DNA from: Aminipila luticellarii
GTDB taxonomy: Bacteria > Bacillota > Clostridia > Peptostreptococcales > Anaerovoracaceae
Reading direction: 5' to 3'
Assembly (NCBI RefSeq): GCF_004103735.1
Contig: NZ_CP035281.1
Span: 1,984,001-2,048,000, forward strand
Length of the DNA stretch: 64,000 nt
Position 1 is the stretch's first letter, and every line of letters begins with the position of its first letter. The notes beneath the pieces are model-generated. The model was not told the origin of the DNA. It searched no databases and worked only from the letters and a program-made list of their open reading frames with translations. Positions 9,091 to 17,842 of the stretch are shown piece after piece. A program made the position numbers and the translations under genes.

Positions 9091-9750
9091 TTATCGGATA
9101 TGAATCTTCACTGTGGCATTGGTTCCAAGCAAAAGTCCGTCATGATTCTGATTTTTTTCAAATACGATTTTTACCGGCACTCGCTGCACCACCTTTGTAA
9201 AGGTTCCGCTCGTAGCCCCGGATAGCAGAGAAAAGGCAGAATTAGAAGCCTTTCCAATGGATGCAACTCTTCCGTACATTTTCTGTCCGCTGAATTCGTC
9301 CACTGTTATTTCAACCTTTTGACCGATTTTCAGTTCTGCCAGATTGGTCTCTTCAATATTGGCACTTATATACAATTTATCCGGATCGACCATCATAATG
9401 AGCGTTTGGCCGGTAGATACCAGTTCTCCCGGAGTTACCTGCTTTTTCAGTACAAATCCGGAGATAGGGGATCGGATAACAGATTGCTCTAAATTGGCAT
9501 CTGCCAAACTTCCCATTTCCTGTCTGCCTATGATCTGATCTTTCTCCAGACTCTGACCTTCCTCTACATCAAGATCCAAAAGCTTCCCTGTCATCTGCGG
9601 GGAAACTTTGACGATATCTCCTGCTACCTTGGCATCTTCAGTCGCCACAAAAAAATTACCCTGATACCAATAATACGCTCCTATTATTCCAAGGACCACC
9701 AGCATCACGGCAAGAACAGACAGCATTAATACTTTTCTTTTTGATTCCAT
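9091..9750 (-). CDS. HlyD/EmrA-type membrane fusion protein
   Basis: The 219-residue protein starts with one membrane helix (residues 8-28, LMLSVLAVMLVVLGIIGAYY as landmark) and then a lipoyl/barrel-sandwich hybrid: EDAKVAGDIVKVSPQMTGKL and later VIRSPISGFVLKKQVTPGE. The helical hairpin normally between the two lipoyl halves is nearly absent, so this is a short adaptor. It lies 13 bp upstream of the pump gene and 16 bp downstream of a second, longer adaptor. Two adaptors for one DHA2 pump suggest either a mixed complex or two alternatives. Confidence 0.85.
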   Translation of the reverse strand: MESKRKVLMLSVLAVMLVVLGIIGAYYWYQGNFFVATEDAKVAGDIVKVSPQMTGKLLDLDVEEGQSLEKDQIIGRQEMGSLADANLEQSVIRSPISGFVLKKQVTPGELVSTGQTLIMMVDPDKLYISANIEETNLAELKIGQKVEITVDEFSGQKMYGRVASIGKASNSAFSLLSGATSGTFTKVVQRVPVKIVFEKNQNHDGLLLGTNATVKIHIR

Positions 9751-9766
9751 ATCTTCCTCACCAGCC

Positions 9767-10615
9767 TTATTTCTTTAATGCAATTTCAGCAAACATACCC
9801 ACCTTCACCGCAGGATCGTTTTCCAGCATGTTCACCTTCACAAGAATATTTTTATTTTGTGAATCCACGACAGGATCCACCAGTGATATCTGCCCATCAA
9901 ACAATTTGTCCTGAAGCTCGGAAATTTTGATGGTCACCTTCTGTCCCTGTTTGACAGAATCGGAAAGCCGTGCCGGCAGGTATGCACTGATATATGTTTG
10001 ATCCGGATTGACGATGCTCATCAGAGGAGCGCCTGCCACGGCCATCTCACCTTCATTTACGTTTTTCGACGCAACGATTCCTGAAACAGGAGCCACAATG
10101 ACTCCGTTCGAAGAGTTGGCATTGATGATCTCTAAGCCGGCTTGTGCCTGCCTTACCTGTGCCGAAGCTGTATTGAGCTGTTTTTCCGCACTTTCCAGAG
10201 CTTCCTTGGCCACCGCTCCGGATTGATACAGCTGGAGTGTTCTGTCATAATTGCTCTGGGCATTGGTTAAATTCACGTTGGCTATATCTATAGTAGACTG
10301 CGCCTGATTGGCCTGTGCCGGAATTTCTTTCATATCAATTCTGCCAAGGACATCCCCTTTATGTACGGCATCCCCCACATCCACATTGAGCTCTGCAATT
10401 TTTCCCGGCGTTTTTACCGACACGTCCGCACTTTCTATGGCTTCCACCTTTCCCGCCATAATAAACGAAAGTTCATCGGGCTGCTGTTGACTGTAAACAT
10501 CCTGATTTGCCTCAGATGATTTTGTTCCCATTGCCTTTACCCCTATTACTACTAGAAGGATTATTAAAATAATACCAATGATAATCATCAAAGTTTTTTT
10601 GTTTATCTTTTCCAT
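9767..10615 (-). CDS. HlyD-family efflux adaptor with coiled-coil hairpin
   Basis: The 282-residue protein has an N-terminal membrane helix, lipoyl half GKIAELNVDVGDAVHKGDVLGRID, an alpha-helical hairpin (about residues 105-165, many Ala/Gln/Asn heptads) and second lipoyl half GVIVAPVSGIVASKNVNEGE, followed by a beta-barrel. This is the standard periplasmic-adaptor layout. It is the first gene of the efflux operon, directly downstream of the palindromic operator. Confidence 0.87.
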   Translation of the reverse strand: MEKINKKTLMIIIGIILIILLVVIGVKAMGTKSSEANQDVYSQQQPDELSFIMAGKVEAIESADVSVKTPGKIAELNVDVGDAVHKGDVLGRIDMKEIPAQANQAQSTIDIANVNLTNAQSNYDRTLQLYQSGAVAKEALESAEKQLNTASAQVRQAQAGLEIINANSSNGVIVAPVSGIVASKNVNEGEMAVAGAPLMSIVNPDQTYISAYLPARLSDSVKQGQKVTIKISELQDKLFDGQISLVDPVVDSQNKNILVKVNMLENDPAVKVGMFAEIALKK

Positions 10616-10641
10616 ATTGTCACCTTTCTTTAGCTGTGTTT

Positions 10642-10657
10642 AGTTCGCATGCGAACT
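10642..10657. promoter_or_regulatory. Perfect 16-bp palindrome, likely MarR operator
   Basis: AGTTCGCATGCGAACT is exactly self-complementary and lies 27-42 bp upstream of the first adaptor gene. On the minus strand a TTGATA box precedes it, so bound repressor would cover the promoter. Assignment to the operon's own MarR is inference; the size and symmetry fit that family. Confidence 0.6.
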
Positions 10658-10728
10658 GTTCTTATCAATACTAAAACACTTTATAAAAAAAGTCAATAAA
10701 TTTGTTTCATTTTGCCAAAAAATTTAAA

Positions 10729-10764
10729 AGACCGTAAAAATACAACTTTGTACTTTTACGGTCT
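10729..10764 (-). terminator. Rho-independent terminator of the DUF4127-SLH gene
   Basis: An 11-bp perfect stem (AGACCGTAAAA with TTTTACGGTCT) closes a 14-base loop. On the minus strand it is followed by a T-rich tract. It lies just past the stop of the DUF4127-SLH gene. Confidence 0.8.
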
Positions 10765-10790
10765 CATTAAACTTTAAATGATAAAGACTG

Positions 10791-13304
10791 TTATTCTATT
10801 TCGGCAAAACGTTTCAGCATGGCAGCTACTTCTCCCCGGGTCGCCGGGCTCTGAGGGGCGAGGATCGTCCCCGTGCCGGTTCCTGTCAGGATGCCCGCAC
10901 TGCACGCCCAGTCCACACCATCTCTCAACTGCGGGGAGACAGCAAAGACATCCGCATAATGATATACGTCCGCATATTTGCCCTTTGTAACGTCCATTCC
11001 CTTATATTTTGCATATTTCCACAGCATATCCGCAAGCTGCTCACGGGTCACCGAATCGTTGCCCGCAAACTTCTTTTCCCAATTTTCTGAAGCAATGCCA
11101 TTTTCCAGTGCCCATTCCACTGCCGGCTTATACCAGCTGCTTCCCACATCTTCCGGAACCGAAACATTTCCTTTTACCTCCGGCGCTCCCGCCATCTTAT
11201 AAAGGGTATAGACCATCATGGCACGCGTCATCGGAGCCTTCGGCTGAAACAGGCTGCCGCCCGTTCCATTCATCATGCCCTTTTCGTACGCATACATAAC
11301 ATAATCGAAGTACCAGGCCGATACCGGAACATCTGCAAATAGAGATTCCGCCTTATCCGCCTCCATGCTTCGGGTATCCGTAAAGAAGTTCGGCAGCATA
11401 TTGGTGGCAAATTGTACGGTTCCCGTATTTTTATCATACACGCACGGCAGTTTCTGCAGCTTCCCGGAAGCATCCAGATAATACAGGTTGAGCGAGTATG
11501 TCAGCTGCCCTTCAGTAGGTGCATATGGCATGTTGACAGTCAGGGAATCTTTGAACCCTTTTAAGGTAATATCACTTAGCTTCACGCCGATGTCAAATCG
11601 AATTTCATAGGTTCGGAAGAATGGTGCCGAGTAATGGTTCAGATTGATCTTTCCAATGATACCGCACTCCCCGCCTAAGCCTTTTAAATACCGGCAGTCG
11701 GTCAGGTTATTCACGATGTCGTTTACCGTCACATTATATTCAGAGGTTTTCAGCATGTTTTCCAAATCCGCATTGACCGTTTTTACCTGTTCATCGCTCT
11801 GATAAAAATTGCTGGCAGACCAGCCCTTGGAAGTCAGATAATCGTTAAATAACGTCTTTCCTCCCCCTCTGATATAGCTTATATCCTTTTCATAGGAGAA
11901 AATCAATCCTTTCAGGAATGCAATATCGGCTTTATCGCTGCTGTTATCTCTGCTGTGTAAATACAAATATCGTGAAATCCCGTTGCATAAGGATAATCCA
12001 ATAGAATTTCCCACGGTTCCCCAGCTGCTGTAAGCCAGCAGCATGCTCATTTCACACTCCCGAATCATCCGGTACTCCAAATTGCCCCCATATGCGGAAG
12101 GGGCTGAGTTAATAACGATGGTGGGCGTTCCCTTCGCAATATTCTGATTAATGTAATCGATCATCTGGCTGATATACTTTGAATTCAGGATTGCCGTGGA
12201 GGGAGAAGTCAATACGACGATTTCCATATCGGCTTTATCTTTATCCACCAATTTGACCCCGATACTTTGCAGGTGCTTTTCCACATTTTCTTTGACCGTT
12301 TCCATATCGTACACAGAACCGGAGCCTGAGCTTTCCGTGTTGCCGAAATACACGGCGGATGCCTTGACATCGTTCCCATAATAGTCGATCATCAGATTCA
12401 GTACGGCCATCATGCCCAGCTCATCCGCACCGGAGTAGATCAATCCCCTATCGCCCAATTTCTTTCCTATAAAGTTGACTTCATTGGTCTGAATGGTATT
12501 CTGTGGGTTGGAGTCATCAATCCCGATAAAATATTTCATTTTTCCGGCCGAATCCATGGAAAGAATATAATCAATCATGCTTAATTTCCTCTCCCGGGTC
12601 TTTAAGGACTGACTTACTTCCTTGGAATATTGGGAACTCACCGGAATTTTCTTTCCCTGCTCATCCCGCGTATAATCTGAAATAATATTTTTTACGGTAA
12701 GATTCTTCTGATTCAATACAGATCTGGGTGTTAAATTATACTGTCTCAGATAGTTATACGTTTCAAGAGTCGCTCCCTGATATCCCACCGTGCAGGATGC
12801 CAGCCGGGTGACCGTATCGACGATATAGATATGATTGTTCTGGGAAAGCTCCACCAGCTTGTCAATCATTTGATATTCGTCAAAATATTTGCTGCTGTAC
12901 AAGGTACGGGAATTTACCAGACCGCCGGAAAGCAGCTGATCTAAAGAAATCACAAAGTAATCGGTTTTTTTATCCATCTCTTCCAGCCATTCCATCAGCT
13001 TCTTACTGTCTCCATACGGGGTTCCGTTGGAATTCAGCGGCTGCCCGTCTAATCTGGTGGCATATAAATCTTCCTCCGGCATCATGACCTGAAACCCCGC
13101 AGATTCTGCCTCGTAGATCACCCGGTCTACATTGACCGGTCTGTTATCCAGCGGTATGTATGCCAAAATCGGTTCTTTTTCCAAAGGCTGTGCTTCATTC
13201 TGGGGAGAGGCGTCGGTATCAGCCCACGCGGTCACCGCCTCCCCCGGTATCATGGTCAGTATCATTGCTATGCAGAGCAGTAAGCTCACAGTCTTTTTTT
13301 TCAT
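10791..13304 (-). CDS. Secreted DUF4127 protein with three C-terminal SLH domains
   Basis: A signal peptide (MKKKTVSLLLCIAMILTM as landmark, cleavage near AWA) precedes a DUF4127 region that opens with its hallmark PLDNRPVN around residue 55 and extends to about residue 640. Three S-layer homology repeats follow (FADVPVSAWYFDYVMYAYEK; WYKPAVEWALENGIA; LRDGVDWACSAGILTGTGTG). SLH domains bind pyruvylated secondary wall polymer, so the protein sits on the cell surface. DUF4127 has no firmly known activity; the alternation of Asp/Asn/Gly motifs suggests an enzyme. Met at 13304 is preferred over the Met three codons upstream because AGAAGGG is then well spaced. It appears monocistronic, with its own terminator. 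Confidence 0.87.
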   Translation of the reverse strand: MKKKTVSLLLCIAMILTMIPGEAVTAWADTDASPQNEAQPLEKEPILAYIPLDNRPVNVDRVIYEAESAGFQVMMPEEDLYATRLDGQPLNSNGTPYGDSKKLMEWLEEMDKKTDYFVISLDQLLSGGLVNSRTLYSSKYFDEYQMIDKLVELSQNNHIYIVDTVTRLASCTVGYQGATLETYNYLRQYNLTPRSVLNQKNLTVKNIISDYTRDEQGKKIPVSSQYSKEVSQSLKTRERKLSMIDYILSMDSAGKMKYFIGIDDSNPQNTIQTNEVNFIGKKLGDRGLIYSGADELGMMAVLNLMIDYYGNDVKASAVYFGNTESSGSGSVYDMETVKENVEKHLQSIGVKLVDKDKADMEIVVLTSPSTAILNSKYISQMIDYINQNIAKGTPTIVINSAPSAYGGNLEYRMIRECEMSMLLAYSSWGTVGNSIGLSLCNGISRYLYLHSRDNSSDKADIAFLKGLIFSYEKDISYIRGGGKTLFNDYLTSKGWSASNFYQSDEQVKTVNADLENMLKTSEYNVTVNDIVNNLTDCRYLKGLGGECGIIGKINLNHYSAPFFRTYEIRFDIGVKLSDITLKGFKDSLTVNMPYAPTEGQLTYSLNLYYLDASGKLQKLPCVYDKNTGTVQFATNMLPNFFTDTRSMEADKAESLFADVPVSAWYFDYVMYAYEKGMMNGTGGSLFQPKAPMTRAMMVYTLYKMAGAPEVKGNVSVPEDVGSSWYKPAVEWALENGIASENWEKKFAGNDSVTREQLADMLWKYAKYKGMDVTKGKYADVYHYADVFAVSPQLRDGVDWACSAGILTGTGTGTILAPQSPATRGEVAAMLKRFAEIE

Positions 13305-13331
13305 CTTCTCCATCCCTTCTGTCTAAGCTGT

Positions 13332-14495
13332 TTATTTACGTATTTCCAGCAATTTTTGTTTCAGTTCTCCCTCCATGCGGAGCAGCTCCGTCTCTGCCTG
13401 AGCCCGTTTCCGCCTGCCTTCCTCCTGAATTCTGGTTACTTCCTCCAAGGTAGAAATCAAGCTTTGGTTTGTATTCGCCAGTGTTTCTATATCAACGATT
13501 CCACGTTCTGATTCCTTTGCCGCATCAATAGAAGCCATTTTCAAGGTTTCTGCATTCTTTCGCAACAGATCATTTGTCATATCTGTCACCTTACGCTGTG
13601 CTTCTGCTGCCTGTTTTGAATTAGCAATTCCCAGCGCAAGAACCATCTGGCTTTTCCAGAGAGGAATCGTATTGACCAGCGTAGATTGAATTTTATCTGA
13701 CATTAACGTGTCATTATTCTGCACAAGGCGGATCTGCGGTGCCATCTGAATCGAAATCATCCTCGTCAATTCCAGATCGTGAAGCTTTTTTTCAAAACGG
13801 CTGCATAAAGCTGATAAGTCGTTAACAGCTTGCGCATCCTCCGGCAGTCCACTGATTTTTGCCCGTTCTTCCAAGACCGGAAGCTCTGTATTCCGTACCT
13901 CATCCAATTTTCTCTTCCCTGCCAGAATATACATGGACAGTTCTTTAAAATATACTTTGTTCATATTATACATTTTATCTAACATGGCTACATCCTTTAA
14001 TAATTGGATTTGATGGTTTTCCAATACGGTACAGATCTTAGTCACATGAATCTCAGCCTTGTCATATTTTGTTTTCATATTTGCAATTTTATTGAATGTG
14101 CGTTTAAAAATTCCCAAAAATCCTTTGCTATCTTCTGCTTCAAAATTTTTTAGTTCCATTACAACATTTGAGAGGATTCCGCCAATTTCCCCCAAGTCTT
14201 TTGTTCGTACATTATCCAATGCGGATTCCGAAAAATCTGCAATTTTCTTTTGTGCGCCGGAGCCATATTGTATAATCATGTTGGAATTGCTAAGTTCTAT
14301 TTTTGACGCAAACTCCTCAATGATTTTCTCTTCCTCTTCGGTCAGCGGTATTTCCTGCACCCGGGCAGATTTCTGCACCATATCATCATTTAGATGCATA
14401 CTCGATGAACCGGACTGTGCAGCTTCTTCCTCTGCAAACGGTTCAAAGGTCAAAGTCGGTGCCGGCATTTCTGTTTCTTTTATCTGTTCACTCAT
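13332..14495 (-). CDS. TelA/YaaN-family toxic anion resistance protein
   Basis: The 387-residue, highly charged helical protein matches the TelA layout: LSMYILAGKRKLDEVR, then FEKKLHDLELTRMISIQMAPQIRLVQNNDTLM (as landmark) and IPLWKSQMVLALGI. It follows an XpaC-like gene by 25 bp on the same strand, and this pairing is common in Bacillota. The family name comes from tellurite resistance on plasmids; its actual role, likely cell-envelope related, is unsettled. Coiled-coil at the C-terminus (from about residue 350) is rich in Glu/Arg. Confidence 0.88.
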   Translation of the reverse strand: MSEQIKETEMPAPTLTFEPFAEEEAAQSGSSSMHLNDDMVQKSARVQEIPLTEEEEKIIEEFASKIELSNSNMIIQYGSGAQKKIADFSESALDNVRTKDLGEIGGILSNVVMELKNFEAEDSKGFLGIFKRTFNKIANMKTKYDKAEIHVTKICTVLENHQIQLLKDVAMLDKMYNMNKVYFKELSMYILAGKRKLDEVRNTELPVLEERAKISGLPEDAQAVNDLSALCSRFEKKLHDLELTRMISIQMAPQIRLVQNNDTLMSDKIQSTLVNTIPLWKSQMVLALGIANSKQAAEAQRKVTDMTNDLLRKNAETLKMASIDAAKESERGIVDIETLANTNQSLISTLEEVTRIQEEGRRKRAQAETELLRMEGELKQKLLEIRK

Positions 14496-14520
14496 CTTTT
14501 ATTTTCTTCCTCCCCTTGTC

Positions 14521-15747
14521 TTATTCCTCTTGATTTCTTGTATGACCTTGCATAAAATCGTCTTCAGTCAGCCCTTCCTGTGCCAATATGGTCTCTAATG
14601 CGGAAATATCCGAAGAAACGTCTAAAATATCAGTCTGCATTAACCTTTTTAATAAATTTTGATACGCCAGATTAATCGTATCAAGTGTATCCTTGATTTC
14701 TTTCTTCGTATCTGCAATCTCCCCTGCAGGGAACGCATGTTGATCGAACTGCTGATATGCCTTAACTAATTTCAATGTAATGGGCATATAATAACACATA
14801 AATTTACGAATTTCTGAAAGTTTTTCCGGATGCTCTTCCACATAATCAAATATTTTCGTTGTCACTCTTTCCAAAAGATCCAGCTTTTCTGAAATTTCAG
14901 CTTCCGGTAAAGCATCATTGGCCGCTTTTATAGTACAAATATAGCTTTTTCCTTCTTCTATTGTGTCTTTTAATACGGCTCCGTCCTGCCGTCCTGCCCA
15001 CTTTTCCTGTTCTCTTTTTTCTTCTTTCTGCCGTTCCTTTGCATTTTCCACAGTAGCCAAATATTGCATATAAGTCTTATAGTCTGTTATCAGACAGGTT
15101 TCTTGTTCATCCAAATACCCTTCCGTGAATAGCCCGGCTTTGACCATTTTCCGAAGGTCTTTGATAATAAACTTGTTTTCTTTTCCCGTTGCAACTGCCA
15201 ATTCCTGTATCATACAAAAAGTACGTCCATTCAGCACCTTTTGATAACGTTGAAATCGTTTTGCCCGCTTTCTCAGGGTAAGCCCTGAAATAATCATAGT
15301 CAGAAAAGCGAAAAAAAGTATGCCAAATACTTCCGTGACCACCGATAATGCCGGAATATTCCCCACAGTAAGTTCCGTCACCATTCCAGTCAAGACGGTC
15401 AGCCCGGAAATAGTGGATCCAATGGTACCGAAAGTCAGCAGCAGAATGCCTGCAATCGAACCTACTCCTTTTTGCTTCTTAGGATAGGCACTTATATTCT
15501 GCGCCCCAAAGGGATCGTAATCTCCGGAAGCATTTTTCTGAACATTCTCCTGATACTCCTTCGACAAATGCGGGAATCCATCATTGCCTGGAGGATTTTG
15601 AAAGAATGGGTATCCTCCCATTCCCGGCACGTGATTCATCGTGCGGTTTATGGTATTTCTTAAGTCATAAAAATCCTGATTGTTCAATACTTTTCTAATC
15701 GTTTTACTTATTTCTTCCCCAAAATCTATAAAATTGTCATTTCGCAT
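14521..15747 (-). CDS. XpaC-like membrane protein (5-bromo-4-chloroindolyl phosphate hydrolysis family)
   Basis: Counted from the Met at 15747 the protein has 408 residues: a disordered Gly/Pro/Asn N-terminus, two adjacent membrane helices (about residues 95-160) and a long cytoplasmic helical part ending in LETILAQEGLTEDDFM. The chosen start has GGAAGAG just upstream; a longer in-frame reading to 15888 would translate the two promoter repeats and is not credible. XpaC is the usual partner of TelA; neither has a settled biochemical role. It is probably the first gene of a two-gene operon transcribed from the repeat region upstream. Confidence 0.8.
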   Translation of the reverse strand: MRNDNFIDFGEEISKTIRKVLNNQDFYDLRNTINRTMNHVPGMGGYPFFQNPPGNDGFPHLSKEYQENVQKNASGDYDPFGAQNISAYPKKQKGVGSIAGILLLTFGTIGSTISGLTVLTGMVTELTVGNIPALSVVTEVFGILFFAFLTMIISGLTLRKRAKRFQRYQKVLNGRTFCMIQELAVATGKENKFIIKDLRKMVKAGLFTEGYLDEQETCLITDYKTYMQYLATVENAKERQKEEKREQEKWAGRQDGAVLKDTIEEGKSYICTIKAANDALPEAEISEKLDLLERVTTKIFDYVEEHPEKLSEIRKFMCYYMPITLKLVKAYQQFDQHAFPAGEIADTKKEIKDTLDTINLAYQNLLKRLMQTDILDVSSDISALETILAQEGLTEDDFMQGHTRNQEE

Positions 15748-15776
15748 AATCTCTTCCACTCCATAATCCTCAGTTT

Positions 15777-15840
15777 CAATGAACGCTCCCTTGCGGCAAC
15801 GCCGCCTAATCGTTGCGTTCATTATACCACACAAGCTGCG
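15777..15840 (-). repeat. Promoter-hairpin repeat, copy 1
   Basis: This ~64-bp unit recurs at 15854-15919. On the minus strand it contains an extended -10 box TGGTATAAT and then an inverted repeat (ATGAACGC ... GCGTTCAT) enclosing a smaller GC hairpin (GGCGGC...GCCGC). Transcripts starting here would carry a 5' stem-loop. It lies 30 bp upstream of the XpaC-like gene. Confidence 0.65.
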
Positions 15841-15853
15841 TCGAAGTGTGATG

Positions 15854-15919
15854 CAATGAACGCTTCCCTGCGGCAACGCCGGCTCCAATTATTGCGTTCA
15901 TTATACCATGCAAGCTGCA
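15854..15919 (-). repeat. Promoter-hairpin repeat, copy 2
   Basis: Second tandem copy in the same orientation, with identical TGGTATAAT and flanking ATGAACGC/GCGTTCAT arms but a diverged loop. Differences cluster in the loop while the stem and -10 box are kept, which suggests selection on structure or promoter. Confidence 0.65.
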
Positions 15920-15972
15920 AATTTACACGGGTTTTATAGTTCTGCGCCTATCACATGAAAAGATCAACGCTT

Positions 15973-16686
15973 TTATCTGCTCAGGCAAATCCCTGCGCCC
16001 ATCCGCATTTTCGTTCCCTGCTCTCTCCGATAGGAGCAGAACATTTCCGGTCGGCAACACGTGCAATATCCGCTGACTTGAATTTCCCTGACCCCGGCCT
16101 CTAAAAGCTGTCTTTCGTTGATCCCTTTTAAATCAATATAATATTTTGATCCTTTTTTTTCTGCAAAAGCATCTGCCCATTTCCAGTTTTCTAAAAACAG
16201 GTCATAGACTTCTTCTCCCGTTTCAAAACAGCATTTACTGATACCCGGACTGATAAAGGCCGCTATATCCTCCGGCTTGCTTCCATATTCCGATTCCATC
16301 TGTTTTACGGCTTTTACAACAATGCCTCCCACGGTCCCCCTCCACCCCGCATGTACCAATCCAATTGCTTTTTTCTTTTTGTCATAAAAAAATACGGCAA
16401 GACAATCTGCATGAACGGTGGTCAGCAAAATATCCGGATTATTGGTAATAATCCCATCTGTTTTCGCGGCTCTGACAGGCTCCCTGCTTTCCGCTGATTC
16501 CCTTATAACTTCGATATGGGTCTGGTGCACCTGTTCCGGCCATACCAGCCTGCAATTCTGTAAAGATAATTCCTCTAAAACTTTTTTGTTATAATATGGG
16601 CTTTGAAGGCTTGCTCCCGCCTTAGTGGAGAAAAAAGCCCTTACCCCCTCTTTCTCTTCAAATATTGGTAAATATAATGTGCTCAA
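15973..16686 (-). CDS. pgeF: PgeF/YfiH-family protein (laccase-like, LACC1 family)
   Basis: The 237-residue protein has the family's two conserved segments: TTVHADCLAVFFYD (first His and Cys of the metal site) and IGLVHAGWRGTVGGI (second His), plus CTCCRPEMFCSYRREQG at the end. Relatives were named polyphenol oxidase and later shown to act as purine nucleoside-cleaving enzymes; bacterial PgeF also edits a wrongly incorporated amino acid in the peptidoglycan precursor. It apparently begins at TTG 16686 with AAGGGG upstream. Standing alone, no operon partner. Confidence 0.88.
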   Translation of the reverse strand: MSTLYLPIFEEKEGVRAFFSTKAGASLQSPYYNKKVLEELSLQNCRLVWPEQVHQTHIEVIRESAESREPVRAAKTDGIITNNPDILLTTVHADCLAVFFYDKKKKAIGLVHAGWRGTVGGIVVKAVKQMESEYGSKPEDIAAFISPGISKCCFETGEEVYDLFLENWKWADAFAEKKGSKYYIDLKGINERQLLEAGVREIQVSGYCTCCRPEMFCSYRREQGTKMRMGAGICLSR

Positions 16687-16764
16687 AAAATCACCCCTTC
16701 TTTTATTTTATCACATCATACGTTGATACTGCTTGTATGTTACAATAAATTGAGGTGGATTACA

Positions 16765-16836
16765 ATGCCTATCTGCATTCCTGCCCAATGGGGCTTCATA
16801 AATTTTCCATTAGCTTATTGGTCGGTATCCTATTAA
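16765..16836 (+). CDS. Possible 23-residue peptide ahead of sleB
   Basis: An ATG at 16765 sits 8 bp behind GAGGTGG and opens a 23-codon frame ending in TAA, between the divergent pgeF and sleB genes. The product would be hydrophobic and aromatic-rich. No homology is recognised and the frame could be chance; the good ribosome binding site is the only support. Confidence 0.2.
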   Translation: MPICIPAQWGFINFPLAYWSVSY

Positions 16837-16891
16837 AATAATACTATATTCGAATCCGTCAACGAACTTGGTAGGCATAAGGAGGAAAATT

Positions 16892-17743
16892 ATGAACCAG
16901 CTTAAAAAAAATCGTTTAAAGCAGTGGATCACGTGTCTAATTTTCGTTATTGCTTTACTTTTTATCGATACCTTAACAGCCACTCCATCTGACCAGCTTT
17001 CCAGTTTAAAGGGAGACCAATCATCCCGCTCCGAAGAGGTCAGGGAGACTCCAAAGAAGCCTCAAAAAAACATTTCAGCTGACAAATTTTTACCCGAGGT
17101 TTCTTCTCAGCCGATTACAAATCTGCAAGAAGCCACCCTGTATGCGCGAACGGACAAGGAGCAGCAAGGGGTATCCAGAGGATTAGCTTCAAGAAATACA
17201 GGAATTGAAGCTCGAACAAAAATTAAAAAAGCAGAAGACGTATCTCCTGCTAAAACGGAATCAAACGAAACGATGCCGGTCATTTCTTCGGGCATTTCCG
17301 CTCAAACAGCCCTTTCAGCGAACCTGCCGGCTGATTCAGCCCAAACAGCTCCAAGTACAGCTTCGGAATCAGAAAACCCAGCCGGCAAAGAAGCCGATCT
17401 GCTGGCAAGACTGATTACAGCAGAAGCACAAGGAGAGCCCTACCAAGCCAAGGTAGCCGTAGGAGCTGTGGTCATAAACAGAGTACAGAGCGGCTTATGG
17501 GCAAACAGCATCCGGGAGGTAATCTACCAGAATATCAATGGATCTTATCAATTTACTCCTGTAGTAAACGGATGGATTGACCGCCCCGCTGAGCCGGAAT
17601 CCATTCAGGCAGCAAAAGAGGCTATAGCGGGAGCCGATCCCACCAAGGGGGCGCAGTTCTATTATGATGACTCCGCCACCAATGCGTGGATCCTATCCAA
17701 AACTGTTGCCGTTCAAATCGGCCATATGATCTATGCGTATTAA
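16892..17743 (+). CDS. sleB: SleB-type cell wall hydrolase
   Basis: The product (283 residues) has an N-terminal membrane helix or signal (LKQWITCLIFVIALLFI), a Ser/Thr/Ala/Glu-rich linker of about 130 residues, and a C-terminal SleB/CwlJ hydrolase domain starting at LLARLITAEAQGEPYQAKVAVG, where the Glu in TAEAQGE is the predicted catalytic acid. Later motifs include QFTPVVNG and AIAGADPTKGAQFYYD. ATG 16892 follows AAGGAGG; the in-frame TTG at 16868 lies before that site. SleB enzymes are lytic transglycosylases of spore cortex, so this supports sporulation, though vegetative relatives exist. Confidence 0.87.
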   Translation: MNQLKKNRLKQWITCLIFVIALLFIDTLTATPSDQLSSLKGDQSSRSEEVRETPKKPQKNISADKFLPEVSSQPITNLQEATLYARTDKEQQGVSRGLASRNTGIEARTKIKKAEDVSPAKTESNETMPVISSGISAQTALSANLPADSAQTAPSTASESENPAGKEADLLARLITAEAQGEPYQAKVAVGAVVINRVQSGLWANSIREVIYQNINGSYQFTPVVNGWIDRPAEPESIQAAKEAIAGADPTKGAQFYYDDSATNAWILSKTVAVQIGHMIYAY

Positions 17744-17776
17744 GCTTATGCGTATCGAATAATCTGCTACGGAAGC

Positions 17777-17813
17777 AAAGGCCCTCTCATTTCTTACTAA
17801 TGAGAGGGCCTTT
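17777..17813 (+). terminator. Hairpin terminator after sleB
   Basis: A 14-bp stem (AAAGGCCCTCTCAT pairing with ATGAGAGGGCCTTT) with a 9-base loop, 34 bp after the sleB stop. Ends in TTT and begins with AAA, so it can serve both strands, including the converging AhpD-like gene. Confidence 0.75.
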
Positions 17814-17842
17814 GACTGCCGCCTATCAATAGACCGGAGCCA

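Noticed and set aside
13160-13453. Plus-strand frames opposite DUF4127 and TelA starts
   Set aside because: Shadow frames with Pro/Ser/Arg-rich composition and no start signals.
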